Assembly: GCF_963975415.1 (NCBI RefSeq)
Contig: NZ_CAXBGN010000008.1
Span: 62,001 to 126,000, forward strand
Direction of reading: 5' to 3'
Length of the DNA: 64,000 bases
Source: Kriegella sp963975415
Lineage (GTDB): Bacteria > Bacteroidota > Bacteroidia > Flavobacteriales > Flavobacteriaceae
Position 1 is the first letter of the stretch; each line of letters opens with the position of its first letter. This document shows positions 45,282 to 54,507 of the stretch, one piece after another. The notes beneath the pieces were generated by a model, which worked only from the letters and a program-made list of their open reading frames with translations, did not search any database and was not told the origin of the DNA. Both the position numbers and the translations under genes were made by a program.

Positions 45282-45469
45282 GATTTAAAGTTACTTCCTC
45301 GATACAGCTATTTAAAATTTATGTTGTGAAACGGTGTTTTTTGTGTGTTTTGACCCTAAAACAATGTATTTTGTCGATATCTAAATACTTTTTGTTGATT
45401 GTGGATAAGGGCATTGAGCCGTAGTTTAAGATGGCTCGAATTATCTTGTCAAAATAACCGGTCTTTTAT

Positions 45470-45501
45470 TTTGAAAAATAAGTTAAAAAAAATTACCTTT
45501 G
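45470..45501 (+). promoter_or_regulatory. Consensus Bacteroidota promoter for tRNA-His
   Basis: TTTG (45470-45473), 20 bases, then TACCTTTG (45494-45501): an exact match to TTTG-N19-21-TAnnTTTG. The tRNA begins 16 bases after the second element. Confidence 0.85.
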
Positions 45502-45516
45502 CCATCGCTTTGAAAT

Positions 45517-45591
45517 GGTGGTTGTAGCTCAGCTGGTTAGAGTGCTTGATTGTGGTTCAAGAGGTCGCCGGTTCGAACCCGGTCTTCCACC
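45517..45591 (+). tRNA. tRNA-His (anticodon GTG)
   Basis: The cloverleaf is complete: D-arm GCTCAGCTGGTTAGAGT, anticodon stem CTTGA/TCAAG around TTGTGGT with anticodon GTG (45552-45554), T-arm with loop TTCGAAC. The extra 5' G (45517) opposite C73 (45591) is the histidine identity element. The acceptor stem has two U-U mismatches in the middle. CCA is not encoded. A promoter lies just upstream and a terminator just downstream, so it is a single-gene transcript. Confidence 0.95.
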
Positions 45592-45604
45592 CTTGATAAT
45601 AGTT

Positions 45605-45636
45605 AAAAGCCCCGTCAATACTAACGGGGCTTTTTG
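45605..45636 (+). terminator. Intrinsic terminator of tRNA-His
   Basis: AAAAGCCCCGT pairs perfectly with ACGGGGCTTTT around an 8-base loop and runs into T residues, 13 bases after the tRNA. Confidence 0.92.
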
Positions 45637-45846
45637 TTTCACCTGTTTTTTGAAAATTATACACCGCCTAATTTTTATTTTATAGGAATTCTTCTTTTTT
45701 ATCTTCAATCGAGGTATAGTTCAAACATAAAACCCGGTTGGGTATAGGAGGGGGGGCACTACTTACCGACTTGTATTTTATAATGGTATATTGATTGACA
45801 AACCTCTCTTCGCTATCTCAAAAAATTGAATGGGATACTTTCTATT

Positions 45847-47409
45847 TTAATTGGTCGCTTTGTCTACTGCAAGACGTTTATCACGATTGGCTACTTCCCA
45901 TGCGGTATAGAAAATCAATCTTGTTCTATTCTGAAGCAGGTCATAGTTGATTTTATCAGGAGTGTCACCCGGTTTATGATAATCGGCATGTGTTCCATTA
46001 AAATAAAAAATTATAGGAATATTATTCTTGGCAAAATTGTAATGGTCGCTTCTATAGTAAAACCTATTGGGATCATTAACATCATTATAAGTATAGTCGA
46101 GTTCTATATTGGTATATTTTTTATTTACTTCTTCCGAAAGTTCGTGCAATTCGGTACTTAGTTTATCAGAGCCTATTAAATAAATATAATTGCGATTACC
46201 ATCGCGCTTTGGGTCTATACGGCCTATCATGTCAATATTCAAATCGGCTACAGTGTTTTCTAAAGGAAAAATAGGTTCTACATCTGTGTAATACTGAGAA
46301 CCGAGCAGCCCTTTTTCTTCACCGGTAACATGAAGGAAAACAATGGATCTTTTAGGTCCATGACCGGCGTCTGCGGCCATTTTAAAAGCCTTTGCAATCG
46401 ACAACATTGCCACACTACCGGAGCCGTCATCGTCGGCACCATTATTGATTTGGCCATCGGCATTCACGCCAATATGGTCTAGATGTGATGAGATTATAAC
46501 ATATTCTTCCGGTTTTTCGGAACCTTTTAGAATAGCCACTACATTTTCCGATTCAACTTGATTATTTGGGCTGGTAACCTTTAAATTTAGGGATAGTGGA
46601 ATTTGTCTTGGTTTCTGATCTTTTTCTATCGTTGGTAGAATGGCTTTTGCAAAAACGTCATCGGCAAAAAAGCTTACGAACTCGGCATCTTTATTGGTTT
46701 TCAGCACCATCCGACCGCGGTCGTTTCGCCTCATCACCTCAAACCTATTCTTAAAACGCCCAAAATTGGCAAGATCGAAGAATATTATTCCTTTAGCACC
46801 TTTCTCGGAAGCCAACTCCATTCGTTTTCCAATAGATTCTGACATATTGCTCCAAATAGATTTTTCGTTGTTTCCTGAAAGGGTGAAATTTCCATCGGCG
46901 TTCAAAGGTTCTCCAGATTTTACCAAAACAATTTTTCCGGAAACATCGAGATGCTTATAATCAGAATATGCGTCTTGTTCGATACCGTAACCGGCATAAA
47001 TGATTTCCTTATAATCACCTTCGACTGCCGCAAAAGTCAATATATGTTGTCCAATAGGAAAATCTTCGCCATTTACACTAACTGAGCCAGATGGAAGCTT
47101 GCTGAGTTCTAAAGGTACTTCTTGAAAGTAATCCCCATCTTTTTTTGCAGCAGGAATGCCTAATTTTTGATAATAGGCCTTTAAATATTCAACAGCTTTT
47201 TTTTGTCCAGGTTGGCCGGTTTCCCGACCCTCGAACTCGTCAGAAGCATACGTATACAAATGTTCTTTTAATTCGGCCTCCGTAATGCTTTCAGCATAGT
47301 CTATTGGGTCATATTCAGTCTTTTGAGAGTTTACGGCCTCTGAAACTGTTTTCTGTGATGAATTGCAGGCTAGGAACAACCCCGTAACTATGACAATTAG
47401 TTTTTTCAT
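45847..47409 (-). CDS. M28-family metallopeptidase, lipoprotein
   Basis: The 520-residue protein has a lipoprotein signal (IVIVTGLFLAC, Cys15), a PA-type insertion (about 130-300, KIVLVKSG ... AKGIIFFD) and the M28 zinc peptidase core: SSHLDHIG, NNGADDDGSGSVAML, VTGEEKGLLGSQYY, LNIDMIGR and GTHADYHKPGDT provide the two-zinc site and catalytic Glu. It would remove amino-terminal residues from peptides in the periplasm or at the surface. It converges on the tRNA-His region and has its own likely promoter at 47444-47451. No link to the polysaccharide genes is evident. Confidence 0.95.
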   Translation of the reverse strand: MKKLIVIVTGLFLACNSSQKTVSEAVNSQKTEYDPIDYAESITEAELKEHLYTYASDEFEGRETGQPGQKKAVEYLKAYYQKLGIPAAKKDGDYFQEVPLELSKLPSGSVSVNGEDFPIGQHILTFAAVEGDYKEIIYAGYGIEQDAYSDYKHLDVSGKIVLVKSGEPLNADGNFTLSGNNEKSIWSNMSESIGKRMELASEKGAKGIIFFDLANFGRFKNRFEVMRRNDRGRMVLKTNKDAEFVSFFADDVFAKAILPTIEKDQKPRQIPLSLNLKVTSPNNQVESENVVAILKGSEKPEEYVIISSHLDHIGVNADGQINNGADDDGSGSVAMLSIAKAFKMAADAGHGPKRSIVFLHVTGEEKGLLGSQYYTDVEPIFPLENTVADLNIDMIGRIDPKRDGNRNYIYLIGSDKLSTELHELSEEVNKKYTNIELDYTYNDVNDPNRFYYRSDHYNFAKNNIPIIFYFNGTHADYHKPGDTPDKINYDLLQNRTRLIFYTAWEVANRDKRLAVDKATN

Positions 47410-47443
47410 TCTTATGGATATGGGTAAGTAATTCGAAATTCAG

Positions 47444-47451
47444 CAAAATTA
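47444..47451 (-). promoter_or_regulatory. -7 element of the M28 peptidase gene
   Basis: Read on the minus strand the sequence is TAATTTTG, an exact TAnnTTTG, 35 bases before the ATG. A TTTG at the expected -33 distance is not present. Confidence 0.4.
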
Positions 47452-47781
47452 TGAAAACAAAAGGAAAAACTAGAGATGCTTCTAGAATTATATAGGCGCC
47501 AACCTGTTAACTTTTTAAAAAGAAAAAATACGCATCCTATTTTTATCGACTTTTGCTTTGATAGCCGTATTTTAAGAAAAAAATACAACGGGTCTAGGCT
47601 ACACGGGAATGTTTAATGGATACAGAAATGAGTCGGTAGAACCGTTAATTCGGCGAAATCTTTTTTTAAGATGCTTTGAGAATTGCAAATATTATGTGAA
47701 ATAGTAGCATATATTTTTTTTTGGGCTAAAATAGTCCTAGAATTGGCCAACATTGGTACATTTATTCTAGTCCATTGCACC

Positions 47782-47789
47782 TATTTTTG
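47782..47789 (+). promoter_or_regulatory. -7 element of the aldehyde dehydrogenase gene
   Basis: TATTTTTG is an exact TAnnTTTG element and places transcription start near 47796, downstream of the first in-frame TTG at 47775; this supports translation from ATG 47850. The -33 element is not clear. Confidence 0.5.
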
Positions 47790-47849
47790 TGCTACTCACT
47801 AAGATTATATGGACTGTTCAGTATTTATAATTATAAAATTTTAGACATT

Positions 47850-49433
47850 ATGATAAGCGGGAAAAATTATATTGGAAACAAAAAATCGTCAAAAGGAAAT
47901 AAAACATACCGGACATTTGACCCAAATTTGAATATTGCCACCGAATGGGAATTCTATGAAGCAAGCAGCGAAGAAATCGATGAAGCCGTCGATTTGGCGA
48001 CTAAGGCATTTTCAGAATACAAGAATTATTCGGGTATTAAAAAGGCTGAATTTCTAAAGACTATTGCTGATGAAATCGAGGCTCTTGGCGATGAGTTGAT
48101 TCAAACATATGTAAAAGAGTCAGGTCTACCTGAAGGCAGGGCAAAGGGAGAAAGAGGTCGAACTATGGGGCAGTTACGCGCGTTTGCCACACTTTTAGAA
48201 GAGGGATCGTGGGTCGAAGCTACTATTGATGAGGCACAACCCGATCGACAGCCAATGCCAAAAGTCGATATCCGAAAAATGCTGGTGCCTATTGGACCTA
48301 TTGTAGTTTTTGGATCCAGTAATTTTCCATTTGCCTTTTCTACGGCCGGGGGAGATACCGCAAGCGTTTTGGCTTCGGGATGTCCCGTTATCGTAAAAAG
48401 TCACCCCATGCATGCAGGTACTGGAGAGTTGGTTTCTTTGGCAATTCTAAAAGCAGCGGAAAAAACAGGAATGCCGAACGGGGTATTCTCAAACCTTAAT
48501 AGTAGTGGTATTGAGGTGGGGCAGCAATTGGTGATGCATTCAGGGGTGAAAGGAGTAGGTTTTACCGGAAGTATAAAAGGCGGTACGGCTCTTTATAAAC
48601 TAGCCAATGAAAGAAAAGAGCCTATACCTGTATTTGCAGAAATGGGAAGTATAAACCCTGTGGTAGTACTGCCATCGGCCTTAAATGAAAAGAGCGAAGA
48701 TTGGGCAAAACAGTATGCAGGTTCTATTATGTTGGGAGCTGGTCAATTTTGTACAAACCCTGGTTTGATTTTAGGTTTAAAAAGCGAAACCTTTTCAAAT
48801 TTCACCACCACTTTGGGCACTGAAATCTCGACCTTGTTACCTAGCGTTATGTTACATCCTAATATTCATAAGGGTTTTGAAAAAGGAAAGCAGAATTTAT
48901 CGTCGCAACCAGAAACTTCGGTAGTTGCTTCTTACGATGCAGCCGCAGCACCTAATTTTGCCCAGCAAAAAGTATTAAGGGTTTCTGGAAGTGATTTCTT
49001 AAAAAACCCTACACTTCATACCGAAGTATTCGGGCCGTTTTCCATTGTCGTTGAATGCGACGATGCAAAAGAATTGGAAACAATTTTAAATGCCCTGGAA
49101 GGGCAGTTGACCGGAACTATCTTAGGGAACGAAAATGAAGTAAAGGAGTATACGGCAGTGGTAGACGCATTGCAGAGCAGGGTAGGGCGTATCATTTTTA
49201 ATGGGGTGCCAACAGGTGTAGAAGTTTGCCCATCAATGCACCACGGCGGGCCTTTTCCTGCCTCTTCGGATAGTCGATTCACTTCGGTTGGAACTTCGGC
49301 CATCAAGCGATGGGTACGACCGGTATCGTTCCAAAACTGGCCCCAAGAGTCGTTACCTGATGCTTTAAAAGATAAGAATCCTTTGGGTTTGACGCGAATT
49401 GTAAATGGCTTGCATAGCAATGCCGAAATCTAA
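47850..49433 (+). CDS. Alpha-ketoglutaric semialdehyde dehydrogenase-type aldehyde dehydrogenase
   Basis: Taken from ATG 47850 (MISGKNYIGN, 527 residues); an upstream TTG at 47775 lies before the promoter. The aldehyde dehydrogenase motifs are VFGSSNFPFAFSTAGGDTAS, VKSHPMHAGT, GVGFTGSIKGG (cofactor site), FAEMGSINPV (catalytic Glu) and GAGQFCTNPG (catalytic Cys). The long form with SSNFPFAFST and MHHGGPFPASSDSR fits the NADP-linked branch that oxidises 2-oxoglutarate semialdehyde, the last step in non-phosphorylating breakdown of pentoses and hexarates. That link to sugar-acid use is interesting given the dehydratase at 51834, but the genes are separated and partners such as KDG-type dehydratases are not seen here. 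Confidence 0.87.
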   Translation: MISGKNYIGNKKSSKGNKTYRTFDPNLNIATEWEFYEASSEEIDEAVDLATKAFSEYKNYSGIKKAEFLKTIADEIEALGDELIQTYVKESGLPEGRAKGERGRTMGQLRAFATLLEEGSWVEATIDEAQPDRQPMPKVDIRKMLVPIGPIVVFGSSNFPFAFSTAGGDTASVLASGCPVIVKSHPMHAGTGELVSLAILKAAEKTGMPNGVFSNLNSSGIEVGQQLVMHSGVKGVGFTGSIKGGTALYKLANERKEPIPVFAEMGSINPVVVLPSALNEKSEDWAKQYAGSIMLGAGQFCTNPGLILGLKSETFSNFTTTLGTEISTLLPSVMLHPNIHKGFEKGKQNLSSQPETSVVASYDAAAAPNFAQQKVLRVSGSDFLKNPTLHTEVFGPFSIVVECDDAKELETILNALEGQLTGTILGNENEVKEYTAVVDALQSRVGRIIFNGVPTGVEVCPSMHHGGPFPASSDSRFTSVGTSAIKRWVRPVSFQNWPQESLPDALKDKNPLGLTRIVNGLHSNAEI

Positions 49434-49550
49434 TAGGGTTCTTACAATCTAATAAAGTTCTTGGAATATTTGTAGGAATAACAATCGTTTTTCAAGTCAT
49501 CATACTTGACGCCGTAATGTTTTAAGCGAACAAAATGGGGAACGGGAAAA

Positions 49551-49982
49551 CTAGCAGGAAGAATCGCTGATAATTTTCCATTCCCCATTTATATATTTAA
49601 AAACAATCATAAAGGTGCCGTTAGCATCTCCCACTTCCCGTTCTAAGAAATATTCTCCCATAACATAATAAGCCTCTTTGTTAATTTTGGTAATCTTGGC
49701 AATTTTAAACTTTAAAGTACCCGTATGGGCTTTGCTCGGGTATCCCTTTTTATAGTTGTCCAATGTGGTTTGCCAGCCTTGCGTAATCTTGCCACGACTA
49801 AAGTAAGTGAGCGAATCCGATTTCCAATAACCTTGCATAAAGCCTTCCAGGTCACCTTCAGACCATGCACGCTCTTGTTGGTCAAGAATGGACTGTATTT
49901 GTGCGATGTCATTATTATCCGACGTCTGGGCATAGCCAGAAGCGAGACATAGCAAAACGAGAAAAGTTGAGAGTGTCTTCAT
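49551..49982 (-). CDS. Small secreted NTF2-fold (DUF4440/SnoaL-like) protein
   Basis: The 143-residue protein has a Sec signal (LSTFLVLLCLASGYAQ) and the NTF2-like pattern: an N-terminal helix IQSILDQQERAWSEGDLEGFMQGYW, a strand with TYFSRGKITQGW, and C-terminal strands MGEYFLEREV ... FKYINGEWKIISDSS. Such proteins usually bind a small ligand or stabilise a partner, and many have no known function. A second protein with this fold is encoded at 54508. It is read away from the sulfatase at 50140 (157-base divergent gap) and converges on the aldehyde dehydrogenase gene. Confidence 0.8.
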   Translation of the reverse strand: MKTLSTFLVLLCLASGYAQTSDNNDIAQIQSILDQQERAWSEGDLEGFMQGYWKSDSLTYFSRGKITQGWQTTLDNYKKGYPSKAHTGTLKFKIAKITKINKEAYYVMGEYFLEREVGDANGTFMIVFKYINGEWKIISDSSC

Positions 49983-50139
49983 ACATTTTGATTTGAATGG
50001 GTACTATACATAATCGATTCGAAAGAACTTTATAAACAGAAGCATTGATTTTGAGCCAAACTCTTTGGGTACGGCTATCGGATTTAAAGTAAAACTTCAC
50101 TATATTGTTTCCATATTCAATATATTTAATCATAAGTAA

Positions 50140-51720
50140 ATGAACAACTGCTTTCGGAATTTTATTTTTCCCGCTTTCCTAACTATTATCACAGGTTTTA
50201 CTTTTTTTATTAATGCACAAAAATCGCAAACCAAAAATGGCAAGCCCAATATCCTTTTTATTCTTTCCGATGATCACACTTCCCAAGCATGGGGTATTTA
50301 TGGAGGTCTTTTAAAAGATTATGTGCAGAACAAGAATATCAAGAGGCTGGCCGATGAAGGTGCGGTATTGGAGAATGCATTTTGTACCAATTCGATTTGC
50401 TCCCCCAGCAGGGCCACTATTTTATCAGGACAGTACAGCCACATAAATAAGGTGTATACACTAAACGAAGCGTTGCCAGAGGGGCATCCGAATATAGCTA
50501 AGGCCTTGTCGAAAAAGGGGTATCAAACGGCGATTATTGGTAAGTGGCATTTGGTTCGCCCTCCAGAGGGGTTTGATTATTTTAATGTATTGCCAGGCCA
50601 GGGGCTTTATTGGAATCCTATTTTAAAGACTAAAGAAAACTGGAAAGATGGGCATGATGGCTCAGCAGGTAAAAAATATACAGGATTTTCAACCGATGTT
50701 ATTACTGATCTTACTATCGAACATTTAGAGAAACGAGATACTTCAAAACCATTTTTAATGTTCTGTAATTTTAAGGCCACCCATGAACCTTTTGACTACC
50801 CTGAGCGATTTAAATCATTATATGCCAATGATATAATACCTGAACCTGAATCACTTTATGATTTTGGTCCCGAAACGACTGGGAGAACTTTTGAGGGACA
50901 AAAGCTTGAAAACTTGGCGAAACGTTGGCATCAAGCAACGGTTGACCCTGATAACTTCTGGACAAGTTACCCTGGACTGCCGTATTCTTTGGAAGGATTG
51001 GACAGCATTCAAAAACGAAAAAAAATATACCAGAAGCTGGTTAAGGATTTTATGCGATGCGGGGCCGCCATCGATGATAATATTGGAAAGCTTTTGGATT
51101 ATTTGGAAAAGGAAGGCATAGCCGATAATACGATAGTTGTATATACCGCCGACCAAGGCTACTTTTTGGGAGAACATGGTTTTTTTGATAAACGGTTGAT
51201 TTATGAAGAGTCCCTGAGAATGCCTTTTGTAATCCGTTATCCAAAAGAAATAAAGGGAGGGCAGCGCATTGACGATATTATACTGAATATCGATTTTGCT
51301 GCGCTCTTGGCCGATTATGGAGGTGTTGATAATACAGACTTCATACAAGGAGTAAGTTTTAGGGAAAACCTGAAAGGGAATACTCCTGCTGGTTGGAGAA
51401 AGGAAATGTATTATCGTTACTGGTTGCACGACCCTGTTAGACCTGGTCATTTCGGGGTCAGGAATGAACGATACAAACTGGCTTTTTTTTACGGTCAAGG
51501 GCTTGGAATGAAAGGGGCGTCTAAAGAAAGTAGTGAGCCAGTATGGGAATTTTACGATCTAGAAAACGACCCAAAAGAGTTACATAATGCCATAGACAAT
51601 CCGCAATATGCCACAGTTATTGCAAACATGAAAAAGGCCATCCGTGTAGAGAAACAGAAATATAAAGATACCGACGACGAATACCCCGTAATGAAGGAGA
51701 TTATTGAAAATGCTTTTTAA
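50140..51720 (+). CDS. S1-family sulfatase
   Basis: The 526-residue protein starts with a signal peptide (FPAFLTIITGFTFFINAQ), then NILFILSDDHTSQAWGIYGG (37-56) and CSPSRATILSGQYSH (87-101) with the formylglycine Cys87. GKWHLVRPPEGFDYF and YTADQGYFLGEHGFFDKR give the later active-site segments. The SDDHTSQAWGIYG and DQGYFLGEHGFFDKR text places it in the iduronate/heparan-like sulfatase branch of S1 rather than the arylsulfatase A branch. The next gene starts 113 bases later on the same strand; they may be co-transcribed. It probably desulfates an oligosaccharide in the periplasm. Confidence 0.93.
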   Translation: MNNCFRNFIFPAFLTIITGFTFFINAQKSQTKNGKPNILFILSDDHTSQAWGIYGGLLKDYVQNKNIKRLADEGAVLENAFCTNSICSPSRATILSGQYSHINKVYTLNEALPEGHPNIAKALSKKGYQTAIIGKWHLVRPPEGFDYFNVLPGQGLYWNPILKTKENWKDGHDGSAGKKYTGFSTDVITDLTIEHLEKRDTSKPFLMFCNFKATHEPFDYPERFKSLYANDIIPEPESLYDFGPETTGRTFEGQKLENLAKRWHQATVDPDNFWTSYPGLPYSLEGLDSIQKRKKIYQKLVKDFMRCGAAIDDNIGKLLDYLEKEGIADNTIVVYTADQGYFLGEHGFFDKRLIYEESLRMPFVIRYPKEIKGGQRIDDIILNIDFAALLADYGGVDNTDFIQGVSFRENLKGNTPAGWRKEMYYRYWLHDPVRPGHFGVRNERYKLAFFYGQGLGMKGASKESSEPVWEFYDLENDPKELHNAIDNPQYATVIANMKKAIRVEKQKYKDTDDEYPVMKEIIENAF

Positions 51721-51833
51721 TTGACCTTTTCTTATTATTTTTAAAGAAGATGGTTGCCCCCGATAGGTAGTAAAGAAAGGTCTGGATTATTGAAAAATCA
51801 ATAGAATATAAAACCCTTTTTAACCACTTCATT

Positions 51834-53333
51834 ATGAAAAGTACATTACAGCGTTTAATTGCAAAAAGTAAAAAAGAAGAAGCGGACTATGGCGCTTCAA
51901 GGAAAGCCGAAATGAACAGCCCTAATACAGGCGATGCACGGCGAAAATTTTTGAAGAAAACAGCTTTAGGAGGTATTGGGCTTTCCAGTCTTGTAGGGTA
52001 TTCATTCGAAGATACCATAGCAGAAACTACATCAAAGGTAAATAGAGCCTCGGCTCCTTCCGAACTCAAAATAACCGATATGCGTTACGCATTGACAAAG
52101 GTTATGGGGGGCACGGCCATTATACGTATTGATACGAATCAGGGAGTTTATGGTCTTGGGGAAGTTAGAGATGCTGCAGATGTACGCTATGCGCTTATGC
52201 TGAAAAGCCGTATTCTTGGCGAAAACCCTTGTAATGTCGAAAAACTTTTTAAAAGCATCAAACAATTTGGGGGGCCTGCCCGACAAGCTGGTGGTGTTTG
52301 TGCCGTTGAAATGGCTTTGTGGGATATTTGTGGAAAGGCCTACAATGTACCCGCTTGGCAATTGCTGGGCGGACGCTATCGAGATAAGGTAAGACTTTAC
52401 GCCGATACCCCGGAAGCGGGCTCACCTGAAGAACAGCAGCGATTGATAAATTTCAGGGTCAAGGAGCAAGGATATACGTGGCTAAAAATGGATGTATCGA
52501 TTGCGGAGTTGAAGGGTATTCCTGATACTATTGTCAATGGAAAATTTTGGGAAGGTCCGAATGGAGGCCTTAACCAATGGGGTGATCAACGAAACTATAT
52601 GTCGTACGGAAATACGGCCCATCCGTTTACGCAAATACAGATAACAGAGAAAGGGCTGGAACACTTACAGCAGGTTGTAGAAAATGTTCGTAGCATGGTC
52701 GGGTATGAAATTCCAATTTCAACCGATCATTATGGACATTTTGATTTGAATAACGGAATTCGTTTGGCCAAGGCTTTGGATAAATACCGATTGGCGTGGT
52801 TCGAAGATATGGTGCCTTGGCAATATACCGAACAATGGCGAACAATAACCGAGGCCATCGAAACCCCGACAACCACAGGCGAGGATATTCATTTTTTAGA
52901 AAATTTCAAACCCTTGATACATAATAGATCGGTTGATATCGTGCATCCTGATTTGGCCTCTTCGGGTGGTCTATTGGAAACCAAAAGAATCGCCGATTAC
53001 GCAGAGGAATTCGGTATTGCCATGGCCATGCATCAAGCCGGAACCCCAGTTTCTTTTATGGCCAATGTGCATTGTGCGGCAGCCAGTCAGAATTTTTTGG
53101 CATTGGAGCATCATTCTGTTGATATTCCGTGGTGGGAAGATTTAGTGACGATGACGGGAGGAGGTAAAATGATCGATAAAGGTTTTGCACCAGTACCACT
53201 GACAGCTCCAGGACTAGGTATTGAACTCAATATGGATGTAGTAAAGGCTCACTTAGATCCTCGGGACAAATCATTTTTTGCGCCAACCAAAGAATGGGAT
53301 GAATTACGCTCACATGATAGAACCTATAGTTAA
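51834..53333 (+). CDS. Enolase-superfamily sugar-acid dehydratase/racemase with Tat-type signal
   Basis: The 499-residue protein has a 35-residue charged lead followed by a twin-arginine-type segment (DARRKFLKKTALGGIGLSS, 34-52), unusual for this normally cytosolic class. The mandelate-racemase/muconate-cycloisomerase fold follows. Probable active-site residues: Lys218 (WLKMD), metal ligands Asp298 (STDHYGHFD), Glu324 (WFEDMVP) and Glu350 (TTGEDIH), and His400 (AMHQAGTP). The Lys/His pair and length suit an acid-sugar dehydratase such as mannonate, fuconate or galactonate dehydratase; the specific sugar acid cannot be told. If exported, it would dehydrate an aldonate to a 2-keto-3-deoxy acid in the periplasm. 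The RraA-like gene begins 200 bases later. Confidence 0.87.
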   Translation: MKSTLQRLIAKSKKEEADYGASRKAEMNSPNTGDARRKFLKKTALGGIGLSSLVGYSFEDTIAETTSKVNRASAPSELKITDMRYALTKVMGGTAIIRIDTNQGVYGLGEVRDAADVRYALMLKSRILGENPCNVEKLFKSIKQFGGPARQAGGVCAVEMALWDICGKAYNVPAWQLLGGRYRDKVRLYADTPEAGSPEEQQRLINFRVKEQGYTWLKMDVSIAELKGIPDTIVNGKFWEGPNGGLNQWGDQRNYMSYGNTAHPFTQIQITEKGLEHLQQVVENVRSMVGYEIPISTDHYGHFDLNNGIRLAKALDKYRLAWFEDMVPWQYTEQWRTITEAIETPTTTGEDIHFLENFKPLIHNRSVDIVHPDLASSGGLLETKRIADYAEEFGIAMAMHQAGTPVSFMANVHCAAASQNFLALEHHSVDIPWWEDLVTMTGGGKMIDKGFAPVPLTAPGLGIELNMDVVKAHLDPRDKSFFAPTKEWDELRSHDRTYS

Positions 53334-53532
53334 AATGAGCTTCGCGTATTCCAATGTCCAGCCCTGATAATATTCGGTGAAACATAAGGAGTACAAGCGT
53401 TTTAACGGGGAGAACTTGTCTTGTCGTAATTAAGATTATTCGAAAGATATATGCTATAAACATATCTTGAACCTAACATTTTCAACAAACAAAGAACCAA
53501 TTTTACAACTAACAGTCAACAAAGTCACAGTT

Positions 53533-54465
53533 ATGAATCACAGAACAGTATTGATTATGATGCTCGTAATGAGCTTTTTTCATGTAGAATCCCAAGGGGT
53601 CGCCGCCTCACCGGAATATATTAAAGAATTGACCGCCGGTTGGAGCGGAGAACGGTTTGCCGACGGACGCCCAAAAGTTTCTGATGCGCTTTTAAAGAGA
53701 TTAAAGAATATTCAAATAGAAGAAGCATGGGGGTATTTACGAAGCCGTGACTACCATAATCAGTACGAAGGTGGTTGGGAGGTTATTCATCCTGATAGTG
53801 TAATGACAGGTCGTGTGGTCACGGCTCAGTACATGCCTTTAAGGCCTGATTATCAGCAGTTGGTAAAAATAAAAGGGGGCAAAGAAAACCGGGATACTAT
53901 CGGAGGGAGCAATTCATGGCCTATAGAGATATTACGCAATGGAGATGTTTATGTGGCCGATGGCTACGGTCGTATTGTTGATGGAACTTTGATCGGGTCT
54001 AATTTAGGAAATGCCATTTATACGAATTCAAATAATGGGGTAATTTTTGACGGGGGCGTGAGAGACCTCGCCGGCTTACTCCAAATTAAAGGTTTTAATG
54101 GGTGGTTCAGGGGAGAAGACCCGTCATACCTTCAACACGAAATGTTGACCAGCATCAACACTCCGATTCGAATCGGGCGCGCTACGGTTTTACCGGGGGA
54201 TGTGGTATTGGCGAACCGCCACGGAACTATTTTTATTCCATCCCATTTGGTCGATAGATTAGTAATATCTTCAGAAGTAGTCGGTTTGCGAGATCAATTC
54301 GGATTCCAACGGCTGCGGGAGAAAAAATACACTCCTGGTCAAATCGACACAAAATGGACCGATACCATTGATGCCGATTTCATGAATTGGCTTAAGAACT
54401 ATCCAGATAATAAGTTGCCGATGACCCGAAAAGAATTGAACGATTACTTCAAGGGGAAGAAATAA
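53533..54465 (+). CDS. Secreted RraA-like protein (aldolase/decarboxylase family)
   Basis: I take ATG 53533 (MNHRTVLIMMLVMSFF, signal peptide cut near VESQG; 310 residues). The frame is open to a TTG at 53467, which adds 22 residues before the signal and is rejected. The RraA fold is shown by GDVYVADGYGRIVDGTLIGSNLGNAIY and GVIFDGGVRDLAG, which includes the metal-binding Asp and Arg of the pyruvate-type aldolases in this family (HMG/CHA aldolase). At 310 residues it is longer than the 160-230 usual; a C-terminal helical tail is extra. A signal peptide on an RraA protein is unusual. It probably cleaves or decarboxylates a keto acid outside the cytoplasm. Confidence 0.82.
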   Translation: MNHRTVLIMMLVMSFFHVESQGVAASPEYIKELTAGWSGERFADGRPKVSDALLKRLKNIQIEEAWGYLRSRDYHNQYEGGWEVIHPDSVMTGRVVTAQYMPLRPDYQQLVKIKGGKENRDTIGGSNSWPIEILRNGDVYVADGYGRIVDGTLIGSNLGNAIYTNSNNGVIFDGGVRDLAGLLQIKGFNGWFRGEDPSYLQHEMLTSINTPIRIGRATVLPGDVVLANRHGTIFIPSHLVDRLVISSEVVGLRDQFGFQRLREKKYTPGQIDTKWTDTIDADFMNWLKNYPDNKLPMTRKELNDYFKGKK

Positions 54466-54507
54466 CCAACAATCGATTTAAATAATTACTTTAACATATA
54501 CTTAAAG

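Larger units (their letters stand above)
45282..45846. other. Intergenic region with tRNA-His and its own promoter and terminator
   Basis: This 565-base gap contains the promoter (45470-45501), tRNA-His (45517-45591) and terminator (45605-45636). The rest (45282-45469 and 45640-45846) is AT-rich; I see no gene, apart from a G-run (GGAGGGGGGGC) near 45748. Confidence 0.6.
47410..47849. other. Divergent intergenic region between M28 peptidase and ALDH
   Basis: The 440-base gap contains -7 elements for both neighbours (47444-47451 minus; 47782-47789 plus). The middle is AT-rich with no gene-like frame; a 7-base dyad GTATTTT/AAAATAC lies near 47567-47585. Confidence 0.5.

Noticed and set aside
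45517..45591. tRNA-His as an island attachment site
   Set aside because: No integrase gene lies nearby and I saw no repeat of the tRNA 3' end elsewhere in the window.
45826..46161. 111-codon hydrophobic open frame on the plus strand
   Set aside because: It is antisense to the 3' end of the M28 peptidase gene; its hydrophobicity comes from the reverse complement of charged codons.
50851..51498. 215-codon open frame on the minus strand
   Set aside because: It is antisense to the sulfatase at 50140 and shows no family motif.
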